Positions 36,652-46,531 of a DNA stretch of 64,000 nucleotides are shown piece after piece. Both the position numbers and the translations under genes were made by a program. The DNA comes from CBCYMI01 sp965183855 (GTDB taxonomy: Bacteria; Pseudomonadota; Alphaproteobacteria; Caulobacterales; Maricaulaceae): positions 1 to 64,000 of the forward strand of contig CBCYMI010000029.1 in NCBI GenBank assembly GCA_965183855.1, given 5' to 3'. How positions within the stretch are numbered: position 1 is the first letter of the stretch; each line of letters starts with the position of its first letter. The notes beneath the pieces are model-generated. The model was given only the letters and a program-made list of their open reading frames with translations, had not been told where the DNA came from and ran no database searches.

Positions 36652-37640
36652 TGCATATTCCTGTTTTACTGACAGAAATTATTGGAGCAATGGATCCAGC
36701 GGATGGTGAAACATATATAGATGCCAGTTTTGGATTTGGAGGATATTCAAAAACATTATTGACTTCCGCTGATTGTCATGTGTTTGCGATTGACAGAGAT
36801 CCAGATAGCAAGGTTTATGCAAACGCATTAAGTAAAGCGTTTCCTAATCATTTTCGATTTGTACAAAACAGATTTTCAGAGATAGAGGAATTAAGTATTC
36901 AAGCAGGTATAAAAACAGTTGATGGGATTGTATTGGATATAGGTGTTTCTTCTATGCAGATTGATCAGGCAGAAAGAGGATTTTCCTTTATGCAAGACGG
37001 TCCACTTGATATGCGTATGTCAAAAAATGGGGAAACGGCAGCCGATATTATAAATCAATATACAGAAGATTCTTTAATACATGTTTTTAAAGAATATGGA
37101 GAAGAAAAAAAAGCACGTAAAATTGCACATTTGATTGTTAATGAGCGTCAGAAAAAACCAATTGAGACAACTTTTGATCTTGTTTCTCTGATTGAGCGTG
37201 TTTTAGGGCCTAAAAAACAGAAAATTCATCCTGCAACACGTATTTTTCAAGCGCTCAGGATTGCTGTAAATAATGAATTGGAAGAATTGGATTCTGTTTT
37301 AAATGCTGCAAAACATCTTTTAAAGCCAGGAGGAAGATTGGTTGTTGTTACGTTTCATTCACTGGAAGATAGAATTGTCAAACATTTTTTTCAAAAAGAA
37401 TCTGGAAAAATCGTTAGAGGATCAAGATATTTACCCGATTCTTTGAATCAAAATAAAATATCAAATTTTGAGTTGCCTAAATGTTGGAGAATCAAACCGT
37501 CGAAAGAAGAAATTGGCAAAAATCCAAGAGCTCGTTCTGCTGTTTTGAGATATGGATATAAGGCTCCTTTATTAGATCGCCAAATAAAACAAATGAAAAA
37601 ACGGTTAACATTAGAAAGACTGAAAGCCATAACATTATGA
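36651..37640 (+). CDS. rsmH: 16S rRNA (cytosine-1402-N4)-methyltransferase
   Basis: This 329-residue SAM-dependent enzyme (formerly MraW) methylates C1402 in the ribosomal P site. It begins MHIPVLLTEIIGAM, carries the SAM-binding loop YIDASFGFGGYSKTLL, and has LDIGVSSMQIDQAERGFSF and the C-terminal VVTFHSLEDRIVKHFF plus NPRARSAVLR, all family hallmarks. The SD AGGAGG (36636-36641) is strong. The start overlaps the mraZ stop and the end overlaps ftsL by 4 bp. Length is normal. Confidence 0.97.
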   Translation: MHIPVLLTEIIGAMDPADGETYIDASFGFGGYSKTLLTSADCHVFAIDRDPDSKVYANALSKAFPNHFRFVQNRFSEIEELSIQAGIKTVDGIVLDIGVSSMQIDQAERGFSFMQDGPLDMRMSKNGETAADIINQYTEDSLIHVFKEYGEEKKARKIAHLIVNERQKKPIETTFDLVSLIERVLGPKKQKIHPATRIFQALRIAVNNELEELDSVLNAAKHLLKPGGRLVVVTFHSLEDRIVKHFFQKESGKIVRGSRYLPDSLNQNKISNFELPKCWRIKPSKEEIGKNPRARSAVLRYGYKAPLLDRQIKQMKKRLTLERLKAITL

Positions 37641-37945
37641 TACGTCTTGTCAATATAGGTTTGTTTTTATGTTTGCTGATCCTGATTACAGGTGTTTATT
37701 TTTTAAAATCAAACTCCAAAACGCTTCAAAAGGATATTTGGAGTCTAAAGCACAAAATTGAAAATGCACAATCTAATTCTGATGTTTTACGTGCAGAAAT
37801 TGCACATTTAGAAAACCCAGAACGTCTATTTAGACTAGCAAAGCAATATTTGAATCTGGAACCGTATAATGACAAAAGATCGTTGAATGATGAAACCTTC
37901 AGATTTGTGATTAAAACAAGGATGATAAAGGAAGGCGAAGAATGA
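37637..37945 (+). CDS. ftsL: Cell division protein FtsL
   Basis: This 102-residue bitopic membrane protein has one TM segment at about residues 4-23 (LVNIGLFLCLLILITGVYFL), followed by a short coiled coil with LKHKIENAQ and LRAEIAHLENPERL. It bridges FtsQ/FtsB to FtsI/FtsW at the septum. Identity rests on size, topology, the ENPERLxxLA motif and position between rsmH and ftsI. It overlaps both neighbours by 4 bp. Confidence 0.9.
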   Translation: MIRLVNIGLFLCLLILITGVYFLKSNSKTLQKDIWSLKHKIENAQSNSDVLRAEIAHLENPERLFRLAKQYLNLEPYNDKRSLNDETFRFVIKTRMIKEGEE

Positions 37946-39654
37946 AATCGCTAAAAAATGGATTTAGAAATTCACTTTATACAGAAAATTTTGATGAAAA
38001 GATACGATTAAAAAGTCTTGAACAAAAAACGCGTACAGCATTAATTTCATCCAGAGGTAGAATTTTCTTTTTAGGTCTTGTTTTTTTGCTGGGATTTATT
38101 TTTATTGGTATTAGAGCAATCGAGATTGCTCTTGGTCCTGTTTCAAAACATGAGTATAAAAATATAGAAGCAAGCACTAAATCTCGTTTGGATATCGTAG
38201 ATCGAAAAGGTGAATTGTTTGCAACGACAATAAAAACGTATTCTTTATATGCGAATCCTCGCAAAATTTGGGATGTCGAGGAAACCAGCCAGGCTGTTTT
38301 ATCTGTGCTTCCCAATCTTGATGATAAAAAACTAAAGTCAAAACTATCTTCAAAACGAGGGTTTGTCTGGATTGATAGAAATTTAACCCCTAGGCAAAAA
38401 CATGCTATTTTTTCGCTTGGAATGCCAGGTCTATCTTTTAAAGCAGAGCCTAAACGAATTTATCCAAGGGGACGTTTAGCATCCCATATTCTCGGATGGA
38501 CCGATATTGACCTTAAAGGAATTGCTGGTATTGAACGATTCCTTGATCAGAAATTGACGGTATTAAACTCAGACTCCAGAGCTAAACCACTTGCGCTATC
38601 CATTGATATGAGTGTTCAGTTTTCTTTGGATCAGACCTTAAGAGAGGGAATAAAAAAATATCAGGCAAAAAGTGCGTCGGGATTAGTAATGAATGTAAAT
38701 ACAGGCGAGGTGTTAGGACTTGTTGCGTTGCCTGATTTTGATCCAAATGCACCTTTGGCTGTGACAGATTATGAACGTTTAAATAGAGCAAGCTTTGCCC
38801 TTTATGAAATGGGGTCAACTTTCAAGATTTATACCATTGCCCTTGCTTTGGAAACAGGAGCTGCAAAAGCAACAGATTTATTTGATGTTTCACGTCCAAT
38901 GCGTGTCTCAGGACATGAAATCAGAGATCTTCATCCAAGTGCTTATCCAATGACATTAGAAGAAATTTTTGTTCATTCATCTAATAAAGGAACTGTGCAA
39001 TTGGCTCTTAAAACTGGTATTAGAGCGCAAAAAGACTTTTTACAGCGTCTAAATCTATTGAAAAAACCTTCTATAGAACTTTATGAAAATGCAACCCCTT
39101 TATTTTCTAAGAACTGGGGATTTTTAGAATCTGCTACGATTTCATATGGTCATGGAATCTCTGTTTCCTTATTATCACATGCAGCAGCAATTGCGGCATG
39201 TGTAAATGGTGGAGAATATATTAAACCAACAATCTTAAAAAGGGAAGCTGGAAGTATGTATTCAAAAAGGCGTGTGATTTCTTCTGCGACAAGCCATACC
39301 TTAGTTGAAATTATGCGTAAAACAGTAGAAGAAGGCACAGGACGTAAAGCCGAAATTGAAGGGTATAATATAGCAGGGAAAACGGGATCTGCTGAAAAGC
39401 CTGGAATTGATGGATATCAAAAAAAGAAACTGATTTCTTCTTTTATTGCTGTTTTTCCTTCTCAAAATCCCAAATATCTGGTTGCAGTTCTTTATGATGA
39501 GCCCCAACCTGGATCTGAAACACATGGACAGATTACAGCAGGGTGGAATGCAGCACCAACAGTTAAAAACATTATTAAACGAATAGCTCCCGTATTGGGT
39601 GTAAAAAGAAATATAATCCATCAACATAATATTATTCAGGCAGGACTGAATTGA
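37942..39654 (+). CDS. ftsI: Septal peptidoglycan transpeptidase FtsI (PBP3)
   Basis: This 570-residue class B penicillin-binding protein cross-links septal peptidoglycan. It has a cytoplasmic tail, one TM segment at about 40-60, a dimerisation/pedestal domain, and a transpeptidase domain. Active-site motifs are Ser292-Thr-Phe-Lys295, Ser346-Ser-Asn348 and Lys480-Thr-Gly482. No PASTA domains are present. It sits between ftsL and murE as expected. The reading frame is intact with all three beta-lactam target motifs. Confidence 0.97.
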   Translation: MKSLKNGFRNSLYTENFDEKIRLKSLEQKTRTALISSRGRIFFLGLVFLLGFIFIGIRAIEIALGPVSKHEYKNIEASTKSRLDIVDRKGELFATTIKTYSLYANPRKIWDVEETSQAVLSVLPNLDDKKLKSKLSSKRGFVWIDRNLTPRQKHAIFSLGMPGLSFKAEPKRIYPRGRLASHILGWTDIDLKGIAGIERFLDQKLTVLNSDSRAKPLALSIDMSVQFSLDQTLREGIKKYQAKSASGLVMNVNTGEVLGLVALPDFDPNAPLAVTDYERLNRASFALYEMGSTFKIYTIALALETGAAKATDLFDVSRPMRVSGHEIRDLHPSAYPMTLEEIFVHSSNKGTVQLALKTGIRAQKDFLQRLNLLKKPSIELYENATPLFSKNWGFLESATISYGHGISVSLLSHAAAIAACVNGGEYIKPTILKREAGSMYSKRRVISSATSHTLVEIMRKTVEEGTGRKAEIEGYNIAGKTGSAEKPGIDGYQKKKLISSFIAVFPSQNPKYLVAVLYDEPQPGSETHGQITAGWNAAPTVKNIIKRIAPVLGVKRNIIHQHNIIQAGLN

Positions 39655-39665
39655 AGGAAATATAA

Positions 39666-41231
39666 ATGAAACTGGCACATTTATTATCAGAAAAAAATTT
39701 AGCTGACGAGATTGTAGAGATAGAGATTAAAGGCTTAGCAATTAATAGCAGAGATGTTAGGTCTGATTATTTGTTTGCAGCAATCAAAGGAAATATCAAT
39801 GATGGCAGGAATTATATTCAACAAGCAATTAAGCAAGGTGCGAAATTAATCTTAACACACAAACCTGACTTTCCTTCAAAATTGGATCAGGATTTTCAAA
39901 AAAAGGATTCATATTACAGATTAACACATCATAATGGAAGCATGTTGGAAATAAAAGAAGAGGTGGTGTATGTTTATACTGAAAATCCAAGAAAACTGAT
40001 TTCGGAAATAGCCGCTAGATATTATCAGTATCAACCTGATAATATCGCTGCCATCACAGGTACAAATGGTAAAACATCGACTGTGGAGTTTTTAAGGCAG
40101 ATTTGGAAATTTGGAGGCTATCAGTCTGCAAGCATTGGTACGTTGGGGGTTTGTTCCTCTCGGTTTCAGCAAAAATTAGAGCATACAACCCCAAATGCTA
40201 TTCAATTGCATGAGGTTTTGGCACAGTTAAAGCAGAAGAAAATAACACATTTAGCCTTTGAAGCATCCAGTCATGGTTTATCTCAACATCGAATAGATCA
40301 CGTTAATATAGATATTGCGGGCTTTACCAATTTAACACAGGATCATTTTGATTATCATCCTGACATGGAACATTATTTTAAGGCAAAATTGACTTTATTT
40401 AAAGATATTTCTTCATCTAAAATGCCTGCTGTGATTTGTATTGATGATAAATGGGGCAGGCGTTTGTCTCAATTGTTAAAACAGGAAAATAGATCTGTTT
40501 TTACGATTGGCTGGTCTGGAGAAGATATTAAAATATGTGAGGTTCTTCCGACATCTTCCACACAACAAATTGAAATTCTCTATCAAGGCAACAGAAAGAA
40601 ACTAATCTTGCCTTTAGTTGGTGAATTTCAGGTTTTAAATGCACTTATGGCTGCAGGAATAGCAATTATGCTTGGGATGAAACCAGATGATGTTTTTCAA
40701 TCGATTGAAGTTTTGAAAGGTATTTCAGGTAGAATTGAGCATGTGGATCATACTAATAATGGCGCAGGCATTTTTATAGATTTTGCACATACACCTGATG
40801 GGTTAGATAAGGTTTTAAGAGCATTAAGACCACATACAAGGGAAAAGCTTTATCTGGTTTTTGGATGTGGAGGCAATCGAGATCCATCTAAAAGAGCAAA
40901 AATGGGAAAAATTGCAGATAAACTGGCAGATTGTGTTTTTATCACAGATGATAATCCGCGTGATGAGCCAGCTGATCAGATTAGAAAAGAAATTTTATCT
41001 TCAGCACCAAATGCAATTGAAATTGCAGATCGGAAACAGGCAATTTATCATGCCATCTCTCTGTTACAATCAGGAGATAATCTAGTCATTGCTGGAAAAG
41101 GACATGAAACAGTTCAGATTATTGGTAAAAAAACGATTCCATTTTCAGATTTTAACACTGTAAAAGAAGGTTTGAAGGATCAAGAAAAAGAGTATTCGAA
41201 TCCAGTTATTACGAATAAGAGTTTTGTATGA
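39666..41231 (+). CDS. murE: UDP-MurNAc-tripeptide synthetase (meso-DAP adding)
   Basis: This 521-residue Mur ligase adds the third residue to the stem peptide. The ATP loop GTNGKTST is at about residues 131-138. The TEASSHGL-equivalent FEASSHGLSQHRID is present. The DDNPRDEP motif in the C-terminal domain is the signature for meso-diaminopimelate specificity. It is slightly longer than E. coli MurE, with a Lys/Asp-rich insertion near residue 75-100. It overlaps murF by 4 bp (ATGA). Confidence 0.97.
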   Translation: MKLAHLLSEKNLADEIVEIEIKGLAINSRDVRSDYLFAAIKGNINDGRNYIQQAIKQGAKLILTHKPDFPSKLDQDFQKKDSYYRLTHHNGSMLEIKEEVVYVYTENPRKLISEIAARYYQYQPDNIAAITGTNGKTSTVEFLRQIWKFGGYQSASIGTLGVCSSRFQQKLEHTTPNAIQLHEVLAQLKQKKITHLAFEASSHGLSQHRIDHVNIDIAGFTNLTQDHFDYHPDMEHYFKAKLTLFKDISSSKMPAVICIDDKWGRRLSQLLKQENRSVFTIGWSGEDIKICEVLPTSSTQQIEILYQGNRKKLILPLVGEFQVLNALMAAGIAIMLGMKPDDVFQSIEVLKGISGRIEHVDHTNNGAGIFIDFAHTPDGLDKVLRALRPHTREKLYLVFGCGGNRDPSKRAKMGKIADKLADCVFITDDNPRDEPADQIRKEILSSAPNAIEIADRKQAIYHAISLLQSGDNLVIAGKGHETVQIIGKKTIPFSDFNTVKEGLKDQEKEYSNPVITNKSFV

Positions 41232-42616
41232 AACAAGTATTATGGACGTCTGAACAGGCGAAATCTGCGAGTAAAGGGGTTTTAATTCCTGATATGCCTT
41301 GGCAGGCAAATGGAATTAGTATTGATACCAGAACCCTTAACGGAGGAGATTTGTTTATTGCTCTTAAGGATAAAAGAGATGGGCATGCATTTATTGAGCA
41401 TGCATTTAAAGCAGGAGCAAGTGCCGCTTTGACAGAAAAAATACATCCTGCAGGTCCTTGTCTCGTTGTTGAAAACAGTTTTAAAGCAGTATATGACTTA
41501 GCAGTATATGCTCGTAATAGAAGTGCTGCATTACGGATTGCAGTAACGGGGAGTGTTGGAAAAACAACAATTAAAGAAATGCTTGGAAATGTTTTTAAAA
41601 ATAAAGGGTTAACACATATAAGTTTACGTTCTTTTAACAATCATATAGGTGTTCCTGTTTCGCTTGCAACCCTTGCCGAACAAGCAAAATATGGTGTTTT
41701 TGAAATTGGTATGAATCATGCGGGAGAAATCCAATCTTTATCTGAACTGGTTAAACCAGACATTACATTGATTAGTAAAATTGCACCTGCACATTTAGCA
41801 CATTTTAAGTCTATAGATGAGATTGTTGACGCAAAATCAGAAGTTTTTATGGGGCAGAGTATAAATGGTGTTGCTGTTTTAAACAGAGATCAACCTTATT
41901 ATGATCGTCTTTCAAAATATGCCAAATCAAAAAAATTACATATTATCAGTTTTGGTAAACATCAAAATGCAGATGTCAGACTTATCGAGTTTTATCAGGA
42001 TAATCAACAAGCCAGAGGAAGTATTTATTATCAGAATGAAACAACAGAATTTACATTAAATACGGTTGGTGCGCATTTTGGAGAAAATGCCAATGCTGTG
42101 TTTGCAATTGCGCTTGTTTCAGGGCTTGACTTACAAGAGATATCAAATTCATTGAATGGATTTTTACCCATAACAGGGCGAGGGCAGATCCATTTGTTTG
42201 ATATCCAGGGAAAATCCATAACCGTTATTGATGAATCGTATAATGCAAATCCTGAATCAATGCGATCAGCACTGAATATATTAGGGTGCTATCAAACGAT
42301 ATTGCCAGCAAAAAAAACACGTAAAATTGCTGTTTTAGGAGATATGCTTGAATTGGGATGTCAGGCTGAACTTTTTCACAGGGAAATTGTCGATATCCTT
42401 GTTGAACAAGAGATTGACATCCTAATTGCTTGTGGTCAGTTCATGAAGCATTTATGGCAAAGTGCTCCAGAAAAAATGCGATTTGCTTTGGTAGATAATG
42501 CAGATCAGGCAAGTCATGCCTTAAATTCCATTCTTGAAGATGGAGATATTATTTTAGTTAAGGCATCAAATAGTATGAATTTAAAAACTGTTATTGAGGG
42601 ATTAAGGCAAGAATGA
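41228..42616 (+). CDS. murF: UDP-MurNAc-tripeptide:D-Ala-D-Ala ligase
   Basis: This 462-residue Mur ligase completes the UDP-MurNAc-pentapeptide. The P-loop GSVGKTTIKEM is at about 107-117. The FNNHIGVP segment, the EIGMNHAGEI block and the C-terminal IDESYNANPESM are MurF-specific. It starts within the end of murE (ATGA overlap). Its own stop TGA overlaps the ATG of a 45-codon open frame that fills the gap to mraY. Confidence 0.97.
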   Translation: MKQVLWTSEQAKSASKGVLIPDMPWQANGISIDTRTLNGGDLFIALKDKRDGHAFIEHAFKAGASAALTEKIHPAGPCLVVENSFKAVYDLAVYARNRSAALRIAVTGSVGKTTIKEMLGNVFKNKGLTHISLRSFNNHIGVPVSLATLAEQAKYGVFEIGMNHAGEIQSLSELVKPDITLISKIAPAHLAHFKSIDEIVDAKSEVFMGQSINGVAVLNRDQPYYDRLSKYAKSKKLHIISFGKHQNADVRLIEFYQDNQQARGSIYYQNETTEFTLNTVGAHFGENANAVFAIALVSGLDLQEISNSLNGFLPITGRGQIHLFDIQGKSITVIDESYNANPESMRSALNILGCYQTILPAKKTRKIAVLGDMLELGCQAELFHREIVDILVEQEIDILIACGQFMKHLWQSAPEKMRFALVDNADQASHALNSILEDGDIILVKASNSMNLKTVIEGLRQE

Positions 42617-42750
42617 AAACCCGTTTGAAAATTAGGAATAGAGAGATGAAATCTCATTTTAAAACTCAAAAAATAAATGAATTAAAACATGCTTTTTATC
42701 AATTAAATCGAGTGTGTTCATCATGTTTGGAGCGCCTATATGTTTTATGA
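42613..42750 (+). CDS. Possible small ORF bridging murF and mraY
   Basis: A 45-codon frame starts in an ATGA overlap with the murF stop, crosses the whole 123-bp gap, and ends 11 bp inside mraY. The predicted peptide is basic (MKTRLKIRNREMKSHFK at the start) with a CSSC pair near the end. It may act only as a translational bridge that keeps ribosomes moving from murF to mraY. A chance open frame is equally possible, because its codons show no clear conservation. Confidence 0.3.
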   Translation: MKTRLKIRNREMKSHFKTQKINELKHAFYQLNRVCSSCLERLYVL

Positions 42751-43840
42751 ATTATCAAAAATATTTGGAGATGAGTTTCAGTTTTTTAATCTGTTTCGCT
42801 ATATTACATTCCGCACGGGTGGGGCAATGATGACGGCTATTTTATTTACTTTTATAACAGGTCCTTTTTTAATCAAATGGCTATCAAGGTTTCAAATGGA
42901 AGGTCAACCTATTAGAAAAGATGGTCCCAAACAGCATATTATTGAAAAAGCAGGAACGCCGACAATGGGAGGGATTCTGATCTTATTATCCTTAACCATA
43001 AGTGCCTTGTTATGGTCAGATTTAAAAAACTCTTATGTATGGATTGTTTTACTGGTTACTCTTTTATTTGGAATGATTGGATTTGCAGATGATTATTTAA
43101 AAGTCATCAAACGATGTGCATCTGGTCTTAATGGTAAAATTAAACTGGCATTGGAAATCATTATTTCCGTGTTTGCCGTTTATGCATTAATCCAGTTAAT
43201 GCCAGATCAGCCTGAAGGGATAAAAACATCCTTGCTGTTTCCTTTTTTCAAATCCCTGTTTATTCCTCTGGGTTTATTTGGATATCTTGCCTTTGGAAGC
43301 TTTGTTATTTCAGGCAGTGCAAATGCTGTTAATCTTACAGATGGCTTGGATGGTTTGGCAATTGCGCCTGTTATGATTGCGGCGGCTTCATTTGGATTTA
43401 TTGCATATTTGGTTGGAAATGATGTTTTTGCACATTATTTACAAATACAATTTGTTCCAGGTGTTGGAGAGCTTTCAGTCTTTTTTGGAGCCTTATTAGG
43501 GGCAGGGCTTGGTTTTCTATGGTTTAATGCGCCTCCTGCAATGGTATTTATGGGAGATACAGGCTCTCTTTCTTTAGGAGGAGCTTTGGGGGTAATTGCA
43601 GTTGCAACAAAGCATGAAATTGTTCTGTCAATTATTGGTGGTTTGTTTGTACTAGAAACGGTGTCTGTTATCGTTCAGGTGATTTGTTTTAAATTGACTG
43701 GAAAGCGTTTTTTTCGAATGGCGCCTATACATCATCATTTTGAGAGTTTAGGCTGGAAAGAATCCACAATTGTAATTAGATTTTGGATTATTGCCATCAT
43801 TTTAGCATTAATTGGATTATCAACACTGAAGTTAAGATAA
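42740..43840 (+). CDS. mraY: Phospho-MurNAc-pentapeptide transferase
   Basis: This 366-residue integral membrane enzyme makes lipid I from UDP-MurNAc-pentapeptide and undecaprenyl phosphate. About ten hydrophobic segments are seen. The conserved cytoplasmic loops carry GTPTMGG, the metal/lipid site FADDYLK, NLTDGLDGLA and the HHHFE-type segment PIHHHFESLGW. A GGAG SD lies 7 bp before the ATG. The length matches the 360-residue family norm. Confidence 0.97.
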   Translation: MFYELSKIFGDEFQFFNLFRYITFRTGGAMMTAILFTFITGPFLIKWLSRFQMEGQPIRKDGPKQHIIEKAGTPTMGGILILLSLTISALLWSDLKNSYVWIVLLVTLLFGMIGFADDYLKVIKRCASGLNGKIKLALEIIISVFAVYALIQLMPDQPEGIKTSLLFPFFKSLFIPLGLFGYLAFGSFVISGSANAVNLTDGLDGLAIAPVMIAAASFGFIAYLVGNDVFAHYLQIQFVPGVGELSVFFGALLGAGLGFLWFNAPPAMVFMGDTGSLSLGGALGVIAVATKHEIVLSIIGGLFVLETVSVIVQVICFKLTGKRFFRMAPIHHHFESLGWKESTIVIRFWIIAIILALIGLSTLKLR

Positions 43841-43851
43841 AGGCATAAAAA

Positions 43852-45420
43852 ATGATTAGCTTGGATTTATATTGTGGAAAAAAAATTGCAATTCTTGGAC
43901 TTGGACGTTCGGGAATGGCTTCTGCAAGAGCTCTGAAAGCAGGAGGCGCAGAGCTTATTGTTTGGGATGATCAAAAACCAGCAAGAGAAAACGCAAAACA
44001 AGAAGGGTTTGCACTGGTTGATTTTTCGAAAGAAACGCATTTGGAAACAATAGAGTATTTAATTTTATCTCCAGGAATTATACATCAGGGAGAAAAAAAA
44101 CATCCTATTGTTGCTCTTGCCCAAAAGAAATCAATCCCTGTAATGGGTGATCTTGAATTGTTTGCACATTATTTGAATCATCAGATTCCAAAAGAAAACA
44201 GACCTAAACTAGTTGTTATTACAGGTTCTAATGGAAAATCAACAACCACAGCTTTAATTAGTCATATTCTGAAATCATCCAATCGTCATGTTCAGATGGG
44301 TGGAAATATCGGGATTCCCGTTTTGGAGCTCGAAATGATTGGAAGTGAGGGAGTTTATGTTATTGAAGCTTCTTCTTATCAATTAAGTCTAACTCAAACA
44401 CTCAAGCCTGATCTTGCGGTCTGGCTCAATATTGCTTCAGATCATATAGAATATCATGGTTCATTAGAGGCATATATCTTAGCGAAAGAGAATTTATTTT
44501 TGTCTCAAGAGAAAGGAGATCATATCATTATTGGCGTAGACGATCCAGCAAGCCAAAGAATATGTACAGAATTATTCTCTAAAAGTAAGGCAAAAATTAT
44601 TCCGATATCGTCCAGGCGTGCTTTGGCAAGTGGGGTTCATATAACAGGAGGGATTTTATGGGATGCAATGGCAGCAGAAGCAAGACAAATTCTAAATGTT
44701 CAGACCGAAATTGACACGTTAAAAGGAAGGCATAACGCACAAAACCTGGCTGCAAGTTATGCAGTTTGTCAAATTTTAAAACTATCCAAAAAAAGAATTA
44801 CAGATTCTTTATCAAGCTTTAAGAATCTTCCACACAGAATGGAGATTGTTGGAAACTTCTTGAATATTCTATATATAAATGATTCAAAGGCAACGAATAT
44901 TGCTGCAACAATTCAGGCTTTAAAAGCCTATCGCACAGTATACTGGATCGCTGGAGGTCAACCCAAAAAAGAAAATTATGAAACGCTAAAAACTGAATTA
45001 AACCATGTTCAAAGAATTTACCTGATAGGAGAAGCAAGTGCGAGCATGAAATCAGCATATGAAACGGTTAAACCAGTTAAGGAAGTGAAAACACTTGATC
45101 GTGCTGTGGCTATGGCAACATATGACGCATTGAAGGAAAAGTATAAAAACCCTGTTATTTTATTCTCTCCTGCATGTGCTTCTTTTGATCAATATAAAAA
45201 TTTTGAAGAAAGAGGAAATAATTTTAAGCATATTATTACCCAGGTTCAACACGCTTGTTCAGTTTCTGAACATAAAAAGAACTCTAGACAAAAAAATAAA
45301 AAGCAACAGAAAATACATTCCTCTTCCATAGATCCAGATGGTGCCAAAAAGGAATCAAATTTATCTGATCGGGCAGATCATGGAGAAAAACCATATGACT
45401 TTAGAGCTTCAGCAATTTAA
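43852..45420 (+). CDS. murD: UDP-MurNAc-L-Ala:D-Glu ligase
   Basis: This 522-residue Mur ligase adds D-glutamate. It has the N-terminal Rossmann motif GLGRSGMASARAL (about 17-29), the ATP loop GSNGKSTTT, the LNIASDHIEYHGS block, and the C-terminal NDSKATNIAAT and FSPACASFDQYKNFEERG signatures. After that normal end there is an extra tail of about 55 residues, Lys/Ser/Asp-rich and probably disordered. It overlaps the start of ftsW by 26 bp. The tail may be a readthrough product of stop-codon loss, kept because it carries the ftsW start region. Confidence 0.95.
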   Translation: MISLDLYCGKKIAILGLGRSGMASARALKAGGAELIVWDDQKPARENAKQEGFALVDFSKETHLETIEYLILSPGIIHQGEKKHPIVALAQKKSIPVMGDLELFAHYLNHQIPKENRPKLVVITGSNGKSTTTALISHILKSSNRHVQMGGNIGIPVLELEMIGSEGVYVIEASSYQLSLTQTLKPDLAVWLNIASDHIEYHGSLEAYILAKENLFLSQEKGDHIIIGVDDPASQRICTELFSKSKAKIIPISSRRALASGVHITGGILWDAMAAEARQILNVQTEIDTLKGRHNAQNLAASYAVCQILKLSKKRITDSLSSFKNLPHRMEIVGNFLNILYINDSKATNIAATIQALKAYRTVYWIAGGQPKKENYETLKTELNHVQRIYLIGEASASMKSAYETVKPVKEVKTLDRAVAMATYDALKEKYKNPVILFSPACASFDQYKNFEERGNNFKHIITQVQHACSVSEHKKNSRQKNKKQQKIHSSSIDPDGAKKESNLSDRADHGEKPYDFRASAI

Positions 45421-46498
45421 AACTGTGTTCATAGGTTGGGCAAGAAGTATTGACCGAATGACGTTATTTTCAGTTTTAATTCTGATTGTTATTGGATTAA
45501 TGCTTTCTATGGCAGCAAGCCCCGCAGCTGCAAATCGGCTTGATCTTTCAAATTCATTTTATTTTTTTTACAGGCATGCTGTTTATGCCTTTATATCGGT
45601 TATAATTTTACTTTTTGTATCCATGCTAAATAGAAAAAATGCGTTTAGACTGGCTTTTTTATTATTAATAGCATCATTGACTTTGATGATCATAACTATT
45701 TTTTTGGGATATGAAGTAAAAGGAGCTCAAAGATGGCTTCGTTTGGGTAGCTTATCTATACAACCCTCTGAATTTTTAAAGCCTGCCTTTATTGTTTCTG
45801 TAAGTTGGATGCTCGCATTAGCCCGAAAGGATAGCCAGTTTCCAGGGTCAATTCTTGCGTTTATTCTTTATTTATTTACCGTTTTGCTTTTGGCAATGCA
45901 GCCTGATATTGGACAGACTATTTTAATTACCATTACGCTCTCTGTTCTATTTTTTTGTGCGGGACTTTCCTGGAGATGGATTGTTTTACTTGTTTTTTTG
46001 GTTGGAATAGGTAGTGGTTTGATTTTTGTTAATTTCTCACATGTTTCATCAAGAATAGAAAGTTTTTTAAACCCTGGACAAAATGATACATATCAAATTG
46101 ACAAAGCAACGGAGGCAATTTCAACGGGAGGTCTTCTTGGTCAGGGACCTGGAGAAGGGCAGATTAAACATCAATTGCCAGATGCGCACACTGATTTTAT
46201 CTTTTCTGTTGCAGCAGAAGAGTTCGGATTAATTGCATCATTAACATTAATCGGTATGGTTGCTTTTTTAGTATATCGTGGCTTTACAGGCGCATTAAGG
46301 CAATCTGATTTACAGGCACAATTAGCCGCTGCAGGGTTAACAGCATTATTTGGGCTTCAGGCATCGATTAATTTTGCCGTTAATCTCGGTATGATTCCTC
46401 CAAAAGGAATGACGTTACCATTTATATCCTATGGAGGATCTTCATTGATTTCTCTTGCGTTTACAGGTGGTTTTTTATTAGTGTTCACCCGTAAATAA
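45395..46498 (+). CDS. ftsW: Septal peptidoglycan glycosyltransferase FtsW (SEDS family)
   Basis: From the ATG at 45395 (SD GGAGA about 8 bp upstream) the protein has 367 residues. Earlier in-frame starts lie deep inside murD. About ten TM segments are present. SEDS signatures include GAQRWLRLGSLSIQPSEFLKP, the extracytoplasmic GQGPGEGQIKHQLPDAHTDF-like loop containing the catalytic-type Asp region, and the C-terminal LPFISYGGSSLI. It polymerises lipid II together with FtsI. The gene follows murD and precedes murG, the standard order. Confidence 0.95.
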   Translation: MTLELQQFKTVFIGWARSIDRMTLFSVLILIVIGLMLSMAASPAAANRLDLSNSFYFFYRHAVYAFISVIILLFVSMLNRKNAFRLAFLLLIASLTLMIITIFLGYEVKGAQRWLRLGSLSIQPSEFLKPAFIVSVSWMLALARKDSQFPGSILAFILYLFTVLLLAMQPDIGQTILITITLSVLFFCAGLSWRWIVLLVFLVGIGSGLIFVNFSHVSSRIESFLNPGQNDTYQIDKATEAISTGGLLGQGPGEGQIKHQLPDAHTDFIFSVAAEEFGLIASLTLIGMVAFLVYRGFTGALRQSDLQAQLAAAGLTALFGLQASINFAVNLGMIPPKGMTLPFISYGGSSLISLAFTGGFLLVFTRK

Positions 46499-46531
46499 CA
46501 GTTTCGAAACAGATTGGGAGATTTAGATAAA

